9,954 nucleotides of DNA from Omnitrophica bacterium RBG_13_46_9. Lineage in GTDB: Bacteria; Omnitrophota; Gorgyraeia; JABMRN01; RBG-13-46-9. Location of the stretch: assembly GCA_001804045.1 (NCBI GenBank), contig MHFD01000027.1:18705-28658 (forward strand), in the 5' to 3' direction. The translations under genes were made by a program, and so were the position numbers. Position 1 is the first letter of the stretch. Each line of letters starts with the position of its first letter. Below are positions 1 to 6,219 of this stretch, one piece after another. Under the pieces are notes generated by a model that was not told the origin of the DNA, did not search any database, and saw only the letters and a list, made by a program, of their open reading frames with translations.

Positions 1-336
1 ATTCCGGTCATAAACACGACCTATCAAATCGGGAAACAGCTGTCCTCTACCCTGTCATTGCCGGAAAAAAAGCTTTTTAAGAAAGTTGTGCTTGTCGAGT
101 ATTTCAGAAGCGGCAACTGGGTTGTGGGGTTTGTTACCGGTGAGCTTTTTGAGGAAAAGCACAATGAGCGTTATCTCAAGGTTTTTATACCTACCGTACC
201 AAACCCTACTTCGGGGATGCTTGTATTGGTAAAGGAGTCAGAGGCCCGTGATGTGGAGTGGAGCCTTGAGGAAGCCATGAAGATCGTTATTTCAGGCGGC
301 ATCATAGGGCCGGAATCAATAGGAAAAAAAGAATGA
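1..336 (+). CDS. DUF502 family membrane protein, C-terminal part (5' end outside window)
   Basis: The frame is open from base 1, so the gene starts upstream; 111 codons of its 3' end are visible and the TTG at 58 is internal. Visible hallmarks of the DUF502 family are the opening IPVINTTYQIGKQ, then KKVVLVEYFRSGNWVVGFVTG, then VFIPTVPNPTSGMLVLV, and a C-terminal stretch ending SGGIIGP. From family knowledge, DUF502 proteins are inner-membrane proteins of about 200-220 residues with N-terminal transmembrane helices and a soluble C-terminal domain; their function is not established. Only the soluble part is seen here. The TGA stop (334-336) overlaps a possible start codon (ATGA) of a 26-codon reading frame. 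The family call is firm; no biochemical role can be assigned. Confidence 0.88.
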   Translation: MPVINTTYQIGKQLSSTLSLPEKKLFKKVVLVEYFRSGNWVVGFVTGELFEEKHNERYLKVFIPTVPNPTSGMLVLVKESEARDVEWSLEEAMKIVISGGIIGPESIGKKE

Positions 337-413
337 ATGATTACAGGCAATTATTATCATACTTTGAAAAACAGATAAAATCTCCGCCAAAGGTTTTTAA
401 ATGTTTTTCGTGA
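333..413 (+). CDS. possible 26-aa small protein overlapping the DUF502 stop
   Basis: An ATG at 333 overlaps the DUF502 stop as ATGA and opens a 26-codon frame (MNDYRQLLSYFEKQIK... ending in CFS, TGA at 411-413). An AGGA at 321-324 lies about eight bases upstream, so translational coupling is possible. The peptide is charged, has no membrane segment, and matches nothing I recognise. A frame this short could arise by chance; it is listed because of the stop-start overlap and the plausible ribosome binding site. Confidence 0.25.
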   Translation: MNDYRQLLSYFEKQIKSPPKVFKCFS

Positions 414-447
414 AATGGTGTCTCTGAGAAATAAGAAGGAGTATAAG

Positions 448-786
448 ATGAAAAAAATATTGGCGATATTTATAGGTGTGATGTTTATTTCAGCGATATG
501 TCTTGCCCAGACGAACACAGGGGTAAAACCGGTTTCACAGCTCTCGGTTGCCGGCAAGGTGCTGTCAGCATCTTTGATTAACCAGACTCAAGGGGTCATA
601 GAGATTGTTGACACAGAAGGGGGGATAGGCATCTTTGCGACAGACCAGTCAACCAGAATCTACGATACCGACCTCGTCGGCATAAGCCTGGATAAGGTTA
701 TGAAGAACAGCGAAGTAAAAATCGAATACATCGAGACAGAAAATAAGGAGAAAAGAGCCACTTCAATAGCCGTTACTAAAAAATAA
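448..786 (+). CDS. small exported protein of unknown function
   Basis: This encodes 112 residues. The ATG at 448 is chosen because AAGGAG (436-441) sits seven bases before it and a Sec signal peptide begins there: MKK, a hydrophobic stretch ILAIFIGVMFISAI, then a likely signal peptidase I cut after CLA. It does not fit a lipobox because isoleucine precedes the cysteine. The mature part, about 90 residues, alternates beta-like segments (SVAGKVLSASLI, GVIEIVDTEGGIGIF, STRIYDTDLVGISL, EVKIEYIETENKEKRATSIAV). That pattern resembles small periplasmic OB-like beta-barrel proteins in which a switch residue precedes a 'hydrophobic-xVEY' strand. I cannot name a family. A strong terminator follows directly, so it is the last gene of its transcription unit and separate from nikR. 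Confidence 0.75.
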   Translation: MKKILAIFIGVMFISAICLAQTNTGVKPVSQLSVAGKVLSASLINQTQGVIEIVDTEGGIGIFATDQSTRIYDTDLVGISLDKVMKNSEVKIEYIETENKEKRATSIAVTKK

Positions 787-805
787 GAATAAGAAACATC
801 TTTTT

Positions 806-839
806 ACCTGCCCAACCCTGTAGGTTGGGCAGGTTTTTT
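806..839 (+). terminator. rho-independent terminator
   Basis: A perfect 12-bp stem (ACCTGCCCAACC at 806-817 with GGTTGGGCAGGT at 823-834) around a five-base loop CTGTA is followed by six T residues (834-839). It lies 19 bases after the stop of the small exported protein gene and only four bases before the nikR promoter -35 box, so it insulates the nickel locus from upstream transcription. Confidence 0.93.
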
Positions 840-842
840 AAC

Positions 843-871
843 TTGACAGACCAAAGCATTAGTGTTACAAT
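843..871 (+). promoter_or_regulatory. sigma-70 type promoter of nikR
   Basis: TTGACA (843-848) is a perfect -35 box. After exactly 17 bases comes TACAAT (866-871), five of six matches to the -10 consensus. Transcription should start near 878. The -10 box and start point lie inside the proposed NikR operator (862-888), so a bound repressor would block polymerase directly. Confidence 0.82.
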
Positions 872-888
872 TGCAAAAATCGTAATAC
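862..888 (+). promoter_or_regulatory. NikR operator (NikR box) over the nikR promoter
   Basis: GTGTTAC (862-868) and GTAATAC (882-888) form an inverted repeat with a 13-base spacer. From published knowledge as I recall it, the NikR site of Geobacter and related deltaproteobacteria is GTGTTAC-N13/14-GTAACAC, unlike the E. coli GTATGA-N16-TCATAC. This site matches 13 of 14 half-site bases. It overlaps the -10 box and the likely transcription start, and lies 18 bases before the nikR start codon, so nickel-dependent autorepression is expected. Confidence 0.8.
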
Positions 889-906
889 CAATAAAGGAAC
901 GGTGCG

Positions 907-1323
907 ATGAATAAATTAGTAAGATTCGGCGTGTCCCTTGAGGAGTCGCTCCTCCGCGCCTTTGACAAGCACATAAACTTAAAAAACTACAATAGTAGGT
1001 CCGAGGCGATACGGGACCTCATCAGGGAAGGTTTTGTCAAGAAAGAATGGCAGGAAGATAAAGAAGTCGCCGGCACGATAACAATAGTCTACAATCACCA
1101 TCAGAGAGAATTGGTGAACAAGCTCACAGATATACAGCATGCCTACTACAACCTTATAGTCTCCTCTCACCATGTTCACCTTGATCACCACAATTGCCTG
1201 GAATCGATTGTGGTAAAGGGACGAGCCTCAAAAATCACGGAGTTGACGGATAGGTTAAAATCGTCAAGGGGCGTCATATTCGGTGACTTGACCATGGCTA
1301 CTATGGCAGAGGAATTGGGGTAA
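907..1323 (+). CDS. nikR: nickel-responsive transcriptional regulator NikR
   Basis: NikR is a tetrameric ribbon-helix-helix repressor that binds DNA when loaded with Ni(II). The 138 residues match the usual family length. Residues 1-45 are the ribbon-helix-helix domain (beta strand LVRFGVSLEE, then YNSRSEAIRDLIREGF). Residues 55-138 are the ACT-like nickel-binding domain with YNHH at 62-65 and the signature HVHLDHHNCLE at 89-99. By alignment with E. coli NikR (H76, H87, H89, C95) the square-planar ligands are H78, H89, H91 and C97, all present. The ATG at 907 has AAAGGA upstream at 893-898. Directly upstream are a sigma-70 promoter and a matching operator; downstream are a porin and a NikMNQO transporter, which makes nickel rather than cobalt the likely metal. 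Confidence 0.97.
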   Translation: MNKLVRFGVSLEESLLRAFDKHINLKNYNSRSEAIRDLIREGFVKKEWQEDKEVAGTITIVYNHHQRELVNKLTDIQHAYYNLIVSSHHVHLDHHNCLESIVVKGRASKITELTDRLKSSRGVIFGDLTMATMAEELG

Positions 1324-1347
1324 TATTTTTTTGTCCATGAGTAACAC
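1320..1347 (+). promoter_or_regulatory. candidate second NikR box upstream of the porin gene
   Basis: GTAACAC (1341-1347) is a perfect right half-site of the deltaproteobacterial NikR motif. Fourteen bases before it, GTAATAT (1320-1326) matches the left half GTGTTAC at four of seven positions and overlaps the nikR stop codon. The total is 11 of 14. A weak promoter-like pair, TTGTCC (1331-1336) and TAAATA (1353-1358), surrounds the right half. The site would let nickel-loaded NikR control the porin-transporter genes separately from nikR. Confidence 0.4.
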
Positions 1348-1385
1348 GATTTTAAATAACGTAGCAAAAAAAAGAAGATTCTCTT

Positions 1386-2762
1386 ATGCTTAGAAAGATA
1401 GCAGTCTTTATTACGGTCCCGTTTATTTTTGCTTATATAGCCATACCCCTTTTCGCCGATGGACCTTCCTACGAGTACCTGGTCAATGAGATCAAGCTCC
1501 TTAAAGAAAAAGTTGCAGAACTGGAGAAGAAGGTGTCCGAGTATGAAAAGAGCCAGATTTCGACGGAAAATGTCAGGGAGGAAGTGAAGAAATCGTTGAT
1601 ATCTTATGAGCCTGGAGAGGGCGTTAAGGTCGAGCCAGCCGGCCTTGCGATAGGGGCAAGCGGCACTTTCGTTTTTCAGGGCACGCCGAACGCGAATAAT
1701 AGCATAGACGGGGAAGATAGCGTATTCGACGCCTCCTACAAAGCCAATATCGATATAATGAAAGAATTCGGCGATTGGGGATTGGCCTTTGCTGAGTTAG
1801 AGGCCGGTGAAAACGACTCGATTGAAAGTGAGCTAAGCGTATTCTCAAATGTAGACAGGGCCGCCAGCGATACGGGCGCGCATGTAGATGTTAATAAGTT
1901 ATGGTATGAGCATTACCTCTTTAACAGGCGATTTACCATAACAGCGGGGAAGATGGAAGCGGCTGACTATATGGACCAGAACGAGTATGCCTATGATGAA
2001 TGCGCGCAATTCTTGGGCCATATGTTCAGAAACTCGCCTGTCATTGAGTTCCCGGATGGAAACGGGCCCGGATTGAGAGCTATTTTATGTCTTGGTTCGG
2101 TTAAATGTCTCGAATTATCAGGGGGGATTTTTGAAGCAGACAGTGATTGGGACGATATTTTCGACCGTATGTTTTACATGGCTCAGTTAAACTTCAAGCC
2201 AACGCTTGTCTTTGGCGCTGATGAAAAACAGTGGGACGGTAATTATAGGTTCTATTTCTGGGTAAACGACCGGTGCCATGAAAAGCTTGTTGGGGCGGGG
2301 GAGGTGACCGATAAAACGAAACAGACCAATTACGGTTTAGGAATAAGCTGTGACCAGATGATAACGGATGTGTTCGGCGTATTCGGGCGGTTCGGATGGC
2401 AGAGGCCGGACATATTTCCGGCCGGCGTCACGGCCGCGGATGTCGCCGGTAACCCTACGCTTGAATGGGCTTGGTCAGCGGGCATACAAGTGACCGGGCA
2501 ATACTGGTCAAGGCCGGATGATGCTATCGGCTTTGCCATAGGCCAGGTATTCCCAGGCAATGAATGGGATAACGCTTCAAGCGATACGCACGGCCGTGGC
2601 GAAGGACACATAGAGACATATTATAGGTTCCAGCTTAATGAGTGTATTTCCTTAAGCCCGGATCTCCAGGTTATATGGAATCCATATGGCATCGGAAAGT
2701 CCTCTGAGGGCGATGGGGACACTATGTTCATATATGGTATGAGGGGTCAGCTTGACTTCTAG
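1386..2762 (+). CDS. outer-membrane porin, OprB/LbtU-like, with N-terminal coiled coil
   Basis: The 458-residue protein has a signal peptide (residues 1 to about 24, ending IPLFA), then a heptad-patterned coiled coil (about 30-58, IKLLKEKVAELEKKVSEYEK), then a long beta-rich region ending MRGQLDF. The terminal phenylalanine is typical of outer-membrane barrels. Barrel motifs resemble carbohydrate-selective porins (OprB) and the LbtU family: ITAGKMEAADYMDQNEYA near 185-203, FRNSPVIEFPDGNGPGLRA near 215-235, and GVFGRFGWQRPD near 330-342. The coiled coil may reach the peptidoglycan or trimerise, as in other porins with periplasmic stalks. The Shine-Dalgarno is weak (AAGAAG, 1371-1376). It lies between nikR and nikM, 18 bases before nikM, so the inferred role is outer-membrane entry of nickel or a nickel complex. 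The porin call is sound; the substrate is inferred only from position. Confidence 0.82.
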   Translation: MLRKIAVFITVPFIFAYIAIPLFADGPSYEYLVNEIKLLKEKVAELEKKVSEYEKSQISTENVREEVKKSLISYEPGEGVKVEPAGLAIGASGTFVFQGTPNANNSIDGEDSVFDASYKANIDIMKEFGDWGLAFAELEAGENDSIESELSVFSNVDRAASDTGAHVDVNKLWYEHYLFNRRFTITAGKMEAADYMDQNEYAYDECAQFLGHMFRNSPVIEFPDGNGPGLRAILCLGSVKCLELSGGIFEADSDWDDIFDRMFYMAQLNFKPTLVFGADEKQWDGNYRFYFWVNDRCHEKLVGAGEVTDKTKQTNYGLGISCDQMITDVFGVFGRFGWQRPDIFPAGVTAADVAGNPTLEWAWSAGIQVTGQYWSRPDDAIGFAIGQVFPGNEWDNASSDTHGRGEGHIETYYRFQLNECISLSPDLQVIWNPYGIGKSSEGDGDTMFIYGMRGQLDF

Positions 2763-2780
2763 GTCAAAAAGGAGGATAGG

Positions 2781-3410
2781 ATGCATATACCTGACGGTTT
2801 TTTATCAGCGAATACGTGGGTGCCCGCTTGGATTATTTCTGCAGGTGGTTTAGGTTTTTGCCTCAAAAAAGTGGGGACAGTCCTTAAAGATAAGACAGTT
2901 CCCCTTATGGGCGTTGTTTCAGCTTTTGTTTTTGCGGCACAAATGTTAAATTTCCCCGTTATCGGTGGGACTTCAGGCCATCTTTTAGGAGGCGTCCTGG
3001 CGGCTGTTTTACTTGGGCCCTATGCCGGCGCGATTTCCATAGCGGTCATATTGACCATCCAGTGCATCATATTCCAGGATGGAGGGCTGACGGCCCTCGG
3101 GGCGAACATATTTAACATGTCTTTCATCGGTACCATAGGCGGGTTTTATGCCTACAAAATAATTAAAAGCATAGTAGCCGGAAACACCGGAATCCTTGTC
3201 AGCGCGGCTATAGCGGCTTGGCTCTCCGTTGTCGCCGCCTCGTCAGGTTGCGCAATAGAGTTATCCTTATCAGGGACCTCTCCTTTAAGGGTCGCCCTGC
3301 CGGCAATGGCCGGTATCCATGCGTTAATCGGAATAGGGGAATCGATCATTACATGCATGGTGGTAAGTTTTGTTTTGAAAGTAAGACCGGATTTAGTATA
3401 TAATGAATAG
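2781..3410 (+). CDS. nikM: NikM, substrate-binding (S) component of an ECF nickel transporter
   Basis: This is a 209-residue polytopic membrane protein of the CbiM/NikM family, which captures the metal ion in group I ECF transporters. The ATG at 2781 follows a strong AAGGAGG (2769-2775). It must be the start, because the invariant N-terminus MHIPDGFL is functional: in the structurally studied NikM2, M1, H2 and H67 bind Ni(II) through an ATCUN-like site. Here H2 is present and the GGTSGHLLGG motif places a histidine exactly at 67. Further family features are FPVIGGTSGH, QCIIFQDGGLTALGANIFNM near residues 94-113, and several membrane helices. It is followed 15 bases later by nikN. With NikR next door and a PDGLE-type partner, nickel is favoured over cobalt. 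Confidence 0.95.
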   Translation: MHIPDGFLSANTWVPAWIISAGGLGFCLKKVGTVLKDKTVPLMGVVSAFVFAAQMLNFPVIGGTSGHLLGGVLAAVLLGPYAGAISIAVILTIQCIIFQDGGLTALGANIFNMSFIGTIGGFYAYKIIKSIVAGNTGILVSAAIAAWLSVVAASSGCAIELSLSGTSPLRVALPAMAGIHALIGIGESIITCMVVSFVLKVRPDLVYNE

Positions 3411-3425
3411 AGAGCGAGGGAAATC

Positions 3426-3716
3426 ATGGACAGGAGAGAGATATCGTTTGGCTTGCTGATAGCTGTTCTTTTGGCGTTGACCCTGTCTCCTTTTGCAAGT
3501 CAGTGGCCTGACGGCTTAGAAAAGGTCGCTGAAGACAAAGGATTTATTGAAAAAGGAGAAGTCGAATCCAGCTTTGTTTCCCCGATCCCGGATTATGCGT
3601 GGCCCGGCATTAAAAACAAAAAGCTCGCTACGTCAATAGCCGGAGTGTTTGGGACCATTCTTCTTTTTGGAATGGGTTGCGGCCTGGCAAAACTTTTAAA
3701 ACGCAATGTGTATTAG
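3426..3716 (+). CDS. nikN: NikN, PDGLE-domain accessory component of the nickel transporter
   Basis: The 96-residue protein has two predicted membrane helices (about 7-24 and 69-89) flanking a periplasmic loop. The loop carries the family motif PDGLEKVAEDKGF (PDGLE at 28-32) and IPDYAWPG at 54-61. PDGLE-domain proteins are the small N component of NikMN-type ECF transporters; like CbiN they are thought to help the M component load metal. It sits between nikM (15-base gap) and nikQ (17-base gap). The Shine-Dalgarno (GAGGG near 3416-3420) is weak, so translation may be coupled to nikM. Confidence 0.92.
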   Translation: MDRREISFGLLIAVLLALTLSPFASQWPDGLEKVAEDKGFIEKGEVESSFVSPIPDYAWPGIKNKKLATSIAGVFGTILLFGMGCGLAKLLKRNVY

Positions 3717-3733
3717 TAGAAGGTTATTCCCCG

Positions 3734-4507
3734 ATGCATCATCCATATATCGACAAATATGCGGAGCTGGATAGCCCGATCCACAGAATAGACCCGCGCG
3801 TAAAAATAATCTGTGCCATCCTTATCATACTCGGGATTATTTTCACGGAACCCACTTCCGCCGTTTCCTTCATATGTTATGGTATTTTTCTGTCCATACT
3901 TGTAATATTGTCCAGGATACCCGTATCGTTTATTCTGGCCAGGTCCTCCGTAGTCATCCCGTTCGTCATTATGATAGCTATTTTTATCCCGTTTGTTAAA
4001 GAAGGAAAAGTGGCCGGAGCATATTCCTTTGGAACGCTCAAACTTACCGTCACGTATAACGGGCTCGTAATACTCCTGAACGTGCTCGTAAAGTCGTACT
4101 TAAGCGTTCTCTGCATGACCGTTTTTACCGCGAGCTTAAAATTCTCGGTTTTGCTGAAGGCTTTTGAAAGATTGAAGTTCCCTAATTTATTAATAATGAT
4201 TTTTTCTTTCATGTATCGTTATATTTTTGTGGTCATAGATGAATTGATGCATGTAAAGCAGGCAAAAGATTCCAGGACAGTCGGAGGAGGGAGGCTATCG
4301 CATACCAAGACTCTTGCGAATGTGCTCGGGGTATTATTTGTTAGAAGTTACGAACGCGCAGAATCCGTCTATATAGCGATGCGCTCGAGGGGATTTAACG
4401 GGACTATCAATACGTTGTATGATTTCAGGCTTCGCGTAGCAGACATTGCTTTCGTGGTCATAGTTTTGGGATTTGTCGCAATAGCTAGATTTTCCAGCGC
4501 CATATGA
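3734..4507 (+). CDS. nikQ: NikQ/CbiQ, transmembrane coupling (T) component of the ECF transporter
   Basis: The EcfT-type protein passes ATPase movement to the NikM substrate-binding subunit. The chosen ATG at 3734 gives 257 residues starting MHHPYIDKYAELDSPIHRIDPRVK, the typical CbiQ N-terminus, and is preceded by AGAAGG (3718-3723). An upstream start at 3677 would overlap nikN by 40 bases and add an atypical tail, so it is rejected. Membrane helices occupy roughly residues 25-60, 70-90, 100-135 and 235-255. The two cytoplasmic coupling-helix motifs are visible as DSRTVGGG (near 179-186) and AMRSRGFNG (near 215-223); the second is the classical Ala-Arg-containing motif that docks on the ATPase. 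The 3' end overlaps the nikO start by four bases (ATGA), indicating translational coupling. Confidence 0.94.
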   Translation: MHHPYIDKYAELDSPIHRIDPRVKIICAILIILGIIFTEPTSAVSFICYGIFLSILVILSRIPVSFILARSSVVIPFVIMIAIFIPFVKEGKVAGAYSFGTLKLTVTYNGLVILLNVLVKSYLSVLCMTVFTASLKFSVLLKAFERLKFPNLLIMIFSFMYRYIFVVIDELMHVKQAKDSRTVGGGRLSHTKTLANVLGVLFVRSYERAESVYIAMRSRGFNGTINTLYDFRLRVADIAFVVIVLGFVAIARFSSAI

Positions 4508-5211
4508 TTAAAAGTATTGTTGAAATTGAAAATCTGTCGTTTTCCTATCCTGATGGCACGCCGGCCCTCAAAAATATCTCTCTCAAAATCGCACAAGGCG
4601 AAAAAGTGGGCATCGTCGGCCCCAACGGAGCCGGCAAATCGACTTTTCTCCTCCACCTAAACGGCATCTATAGGGGGACCGGCTTTGTCAGGATCGACGG
4701 GCTTGATATCGCGGATAAAAACCTCTCCGTCATACGCCGAAAAGTCGGCATCATATTTCAGGACCCCGATAATCAGCTTTTTATGCCCACCGTCTTTGAT
4801 GACGTGGCTTTCGGGCCCATCAATATGCAATATGACAGGGAACGCGCGGTAAGGGCTTCCGAAGAGGCCCTTCAGAAGGTCGAGATGGGATATGCTTCCA
4901 AGAGGACTTCACACCATCTTAGCTATGGAGAAAAGAAGCGCGTGTCGATAGCGACAGTCCTGTCGATGAGCCCCGAGTTAATAGCTTTTGACGAGCCTAC
5001 GAGTAACCTGGACCCGAAGGCAAGAAATCATCTGATGGACCTCATCAATAAACTCGAAAGGACTATAATAATAGCGTCTCACGATCTTGGAATGATCTAT
5101 GAGATATGCGGGCGGACGATGGTGCTTGACAGGGGCGCGCTTGTCGCAGATGGCGCCACCGCTCAAATCCTGGCAGATAAGGCTTTTCTGAAAAAACATA
5201 ACCTGCTTTAA
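4504..5211 (+). CDS. nikO: NikO/CbiO, ATPase (A) component of the ECF nickel transporter
   Basis: This 235-residue ABC ATPase would power uptake as a dimer bound to NikQ. All catalytic motifs are intact: Walker A GPNGAGKST (39-47), Q-loop FQDPDNQLF (85-93), ABC signature LSYGEKKR (139-146), Walker B with catalytic glutamate LIAFDE (159-164), D-loop NLD (168-170) and switch histidine H193 in ASHD. FQDPDNQLF and VFDDVAFGP are characteristic of CbiO/EcfA. The protein stops at HNLL, without the longer C-terminal tail of many cobalt or EcfA paralogues; a single ATPase gene implies a homodimer. The start overlaps the nikQ stop (ATGA). No + strand terminator follows; the hairpin beyond its stop serves the gene on the opposite strand. 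Confidence 0.95.
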   Translation: MIKSIVEIENLSFSYPDGTPALKNISLKIAQGEKVGIVGPNGAGKSTFLLHLNGIYRGTGFVRIDGLDIADKNLSVIRRKVGIIFQDPDNQLFMPTVFDDVAFGPINMQYDRERAVRASEEALQKVEMGYASKRTSHHLSYGEKKRVSIATVLSMSPELIAFDEPTSNLDPKARNHLMDLINKLERTIIIASHDLGMIYEICGRTMVLDRGALVADGATAQILADKAFLKKHNLL

Positions 5212-5241
5212 AAAAAAGCACACGCCCCGTTTTTGGGCATG
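5210..5241 (-). terminator. rho-independent terminator of the minus-strand gene ending at 5260
   Basis: Read on the - strand, CATGCCC (5241-5235) pairs with GGGCGTG (5227-5221) around an A-rich loop. TGC and then eight T residues (5217-5210) follow. The T tract overlaps the last two bases of the nikO stop codon on the other strand, so the two transcription units converge here almost without a gap. Confidence 0.8.
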
Positions 5242-5259
5242 GGAAATGCGGTGCGCCCC

Positions 5260-6003
5260 CTATTTTACCTCAATAGCGGCATTTGCGTCAAAGGGGTTTG
5301 TTCGTAGCGCGAGAGAAAATAGATAGGGATAATTATATTTCAGATGCTTCATATAGTTTAGCCATTCCGCTATCAAAAGAGTATATACCCTCTTCATATC
5401 CCCTGAAAGGTGCTGATAATCGGTGTCCGGCAATTCCGACAGCTTTCGTCTATGCACAAGCTCTTCTGTCAAATGAAATACAGCCCATAGTAAATTTGTG
5501 AATGATTCATGTTCAAGTAAGTTGGGGTTCTCAAGCAGATTAAGCAAAAACTGCCTCTTTTCTTTTAAAAAACCCTTAATGTCCTCCAGTTTTTTTCCCT
5601 TACTATCTATGTTATAATCATGCTTTTTGACATTTCTTAATATTCTGGAAAATTCCTTTTCAGACCACGCGTTAGTTATGACCAATTTCTGCGTTATGCC
5701 GGAAGCGCCTTTGTCAAAAGCGGAAAACGCCTTTAGCAATTCCGTGCCTACCTCGATAAAGAACGCCCCTATTACCATATTTAGCTTGTTTAGCATCGCC
5801 CTCTTTTCCCTGTGATGCAGTAACTGATGCAGGACCAGGGTTACCAGCAAGACTTCCAGAAAGACAAAGGCAATATCTCCGATAAGGTATAGAAAAATAT
5901 GGTGGGCATCCCTGAAGATCAGATAGTGAATAAAGTAAACGCTTGCGGAAAGAACGATTAATATCAGTCCAAGCATAACTTGCCAATTAAAGAACCGCCT
6001 CAT
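5260..6003 (-). CDS. conserved uncharacterised protein with two N-terminal membrane helices
   Basis: The protein has 247 residues. The ATG (CAT at 6001-6003) has AAGGAG (6015-6010) upstream on the same strand. Two hydrophobic segments (about 9-30 and 37-61) form a hairpin in the inner membrane; the rest is predicted helical and probably cytoplasmic. Distinct stretches are NMVIGAFFIEVGTELLKAF (75-93), ENPNLLEHESFTNLLWAVFHLTEEL (about 158-182) and a C-terminal WLNYMKHLKYNYPYLFSLALR followed by TNPF. I recall this type of sequence as a conserved hypothetical family in anaerobic Gram-negative bacteria, without known function; no catalytic motif is evident. It lies downstream of the SGNH hydrolase gene, now separated by 212 bases of which 126 are an inserted element. 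Confidence 0.85.
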   Translation of the reverse strand: MRRFFNWQVMLGLILIVLSASVYFIHYLIFRDAHHIFLYLIGDIAFVFLEVLLVTLVLHQLLHHREKRAMLNKLNMVIGAFFIEVGTELLKAFSAFDKGASGITQKLVITNAWSEKEFSRILRNVKKHDYNIDSKGKKLEDIKGFLKEKRQFLLNLLENPNLLEHESFTNLLWAVFHLTEELVHRRKLSELPDTDYQHLSGDMKRVYTLLIAEWLNYMKHLKYNYPYLFSLALRTNPFDANAAIEVK

Positions 6004-6050
6004 TTTTTCTCCTTAAGTGAAAAAGAGGGACATATCCCGGCTTTGGTTAT

Positions 6051-6093
6051 GTAAAACGGGGCGCATCACCCTTCTTTAAATTACCCGTTTTAC
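6051..6093. repeat. 10-bp perfect inverted repeat next to the insertion point
   Basis: GTAAAACGGG (6051-6060) and CCCGTTTTAC (6084-6093) are exact reverse complements with 23 bases between them. The right arm ends with the TTTAC after which the 126-bp element is inserted. On the - strand the arm includes the pre-insertion stop codon of the SGNH hydrolase gene. No T tract follows in either direction, so it is not a clear terminator. Confidence 0.75.
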
Positions 6094-6219
6094 CCATGAA
6101 CCAGAAAGCCACGCCTGTAAGGGCGCGGATGAATGGCTTTCGGTTCATGGTTCCGCTCCACCGATAGAGCGGAACCCTGTAAAAAGAGAAGCCACCGCTG
6201 TAAGGCGGTGGAGCTTCAC
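6094..6219 (+). mobile_element. 126-bp non-autonomous IS200/IS605-like element, copy 1
   Basis: This is a full copy, 125/126 identical to copy 2. It begins CCATGAACC directly after TTTAC (6089-6093) and ends GGAGCTTCAC. It has a left hairpin at 6109-6128 with the tetranucleotide AAAG just 5' of it, a middle hairpin (stem near 6149-6157 with 6168-6176), and a right hairpin (CCACCGC 6192-6198, loop TGTAAG, GCGGTGG 6205-6211) with GAAG just 5' of it. There are no terminal inverted repeats, no target duplication and no open reading frame for a transposase. These are the marks of IS200/IS605 single-strand transposons mobilised in trans by a Y1 TnpA. Its right end lies on the stop codon of the SGNH hydrolase gene. 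Confidence 0.83.

Noticed and set aside
448..513. Lipoprotein signal for the exported protein at 448
   Set aside because: The cysteine is preceded by isoleucine, which does not fit a lipobox; a signal peptidase I site after CLA fits better.
2330..2611. Long antisense reading frames inside the porin, nikM and SGNH genes
   Set aside because: They overlap well-supported genes on the other strand, show no family motifs or ribosome binding sites, and are low-complexity shadows.
3677..3733. Longer NikQ start at 3677
   Set aside because: It would overlap nikN by 40 bases and lacks family similarity; the ATG at 3734 has AGAAGG upstream and the typical CbiQ N-terminus.
5212..5259. Terminator for nikO on the + strand
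   Set aside because: The hairpin has its run of T residues only on the - strand (A run on +), so it serves the converging gene; no + strand T tract follows.
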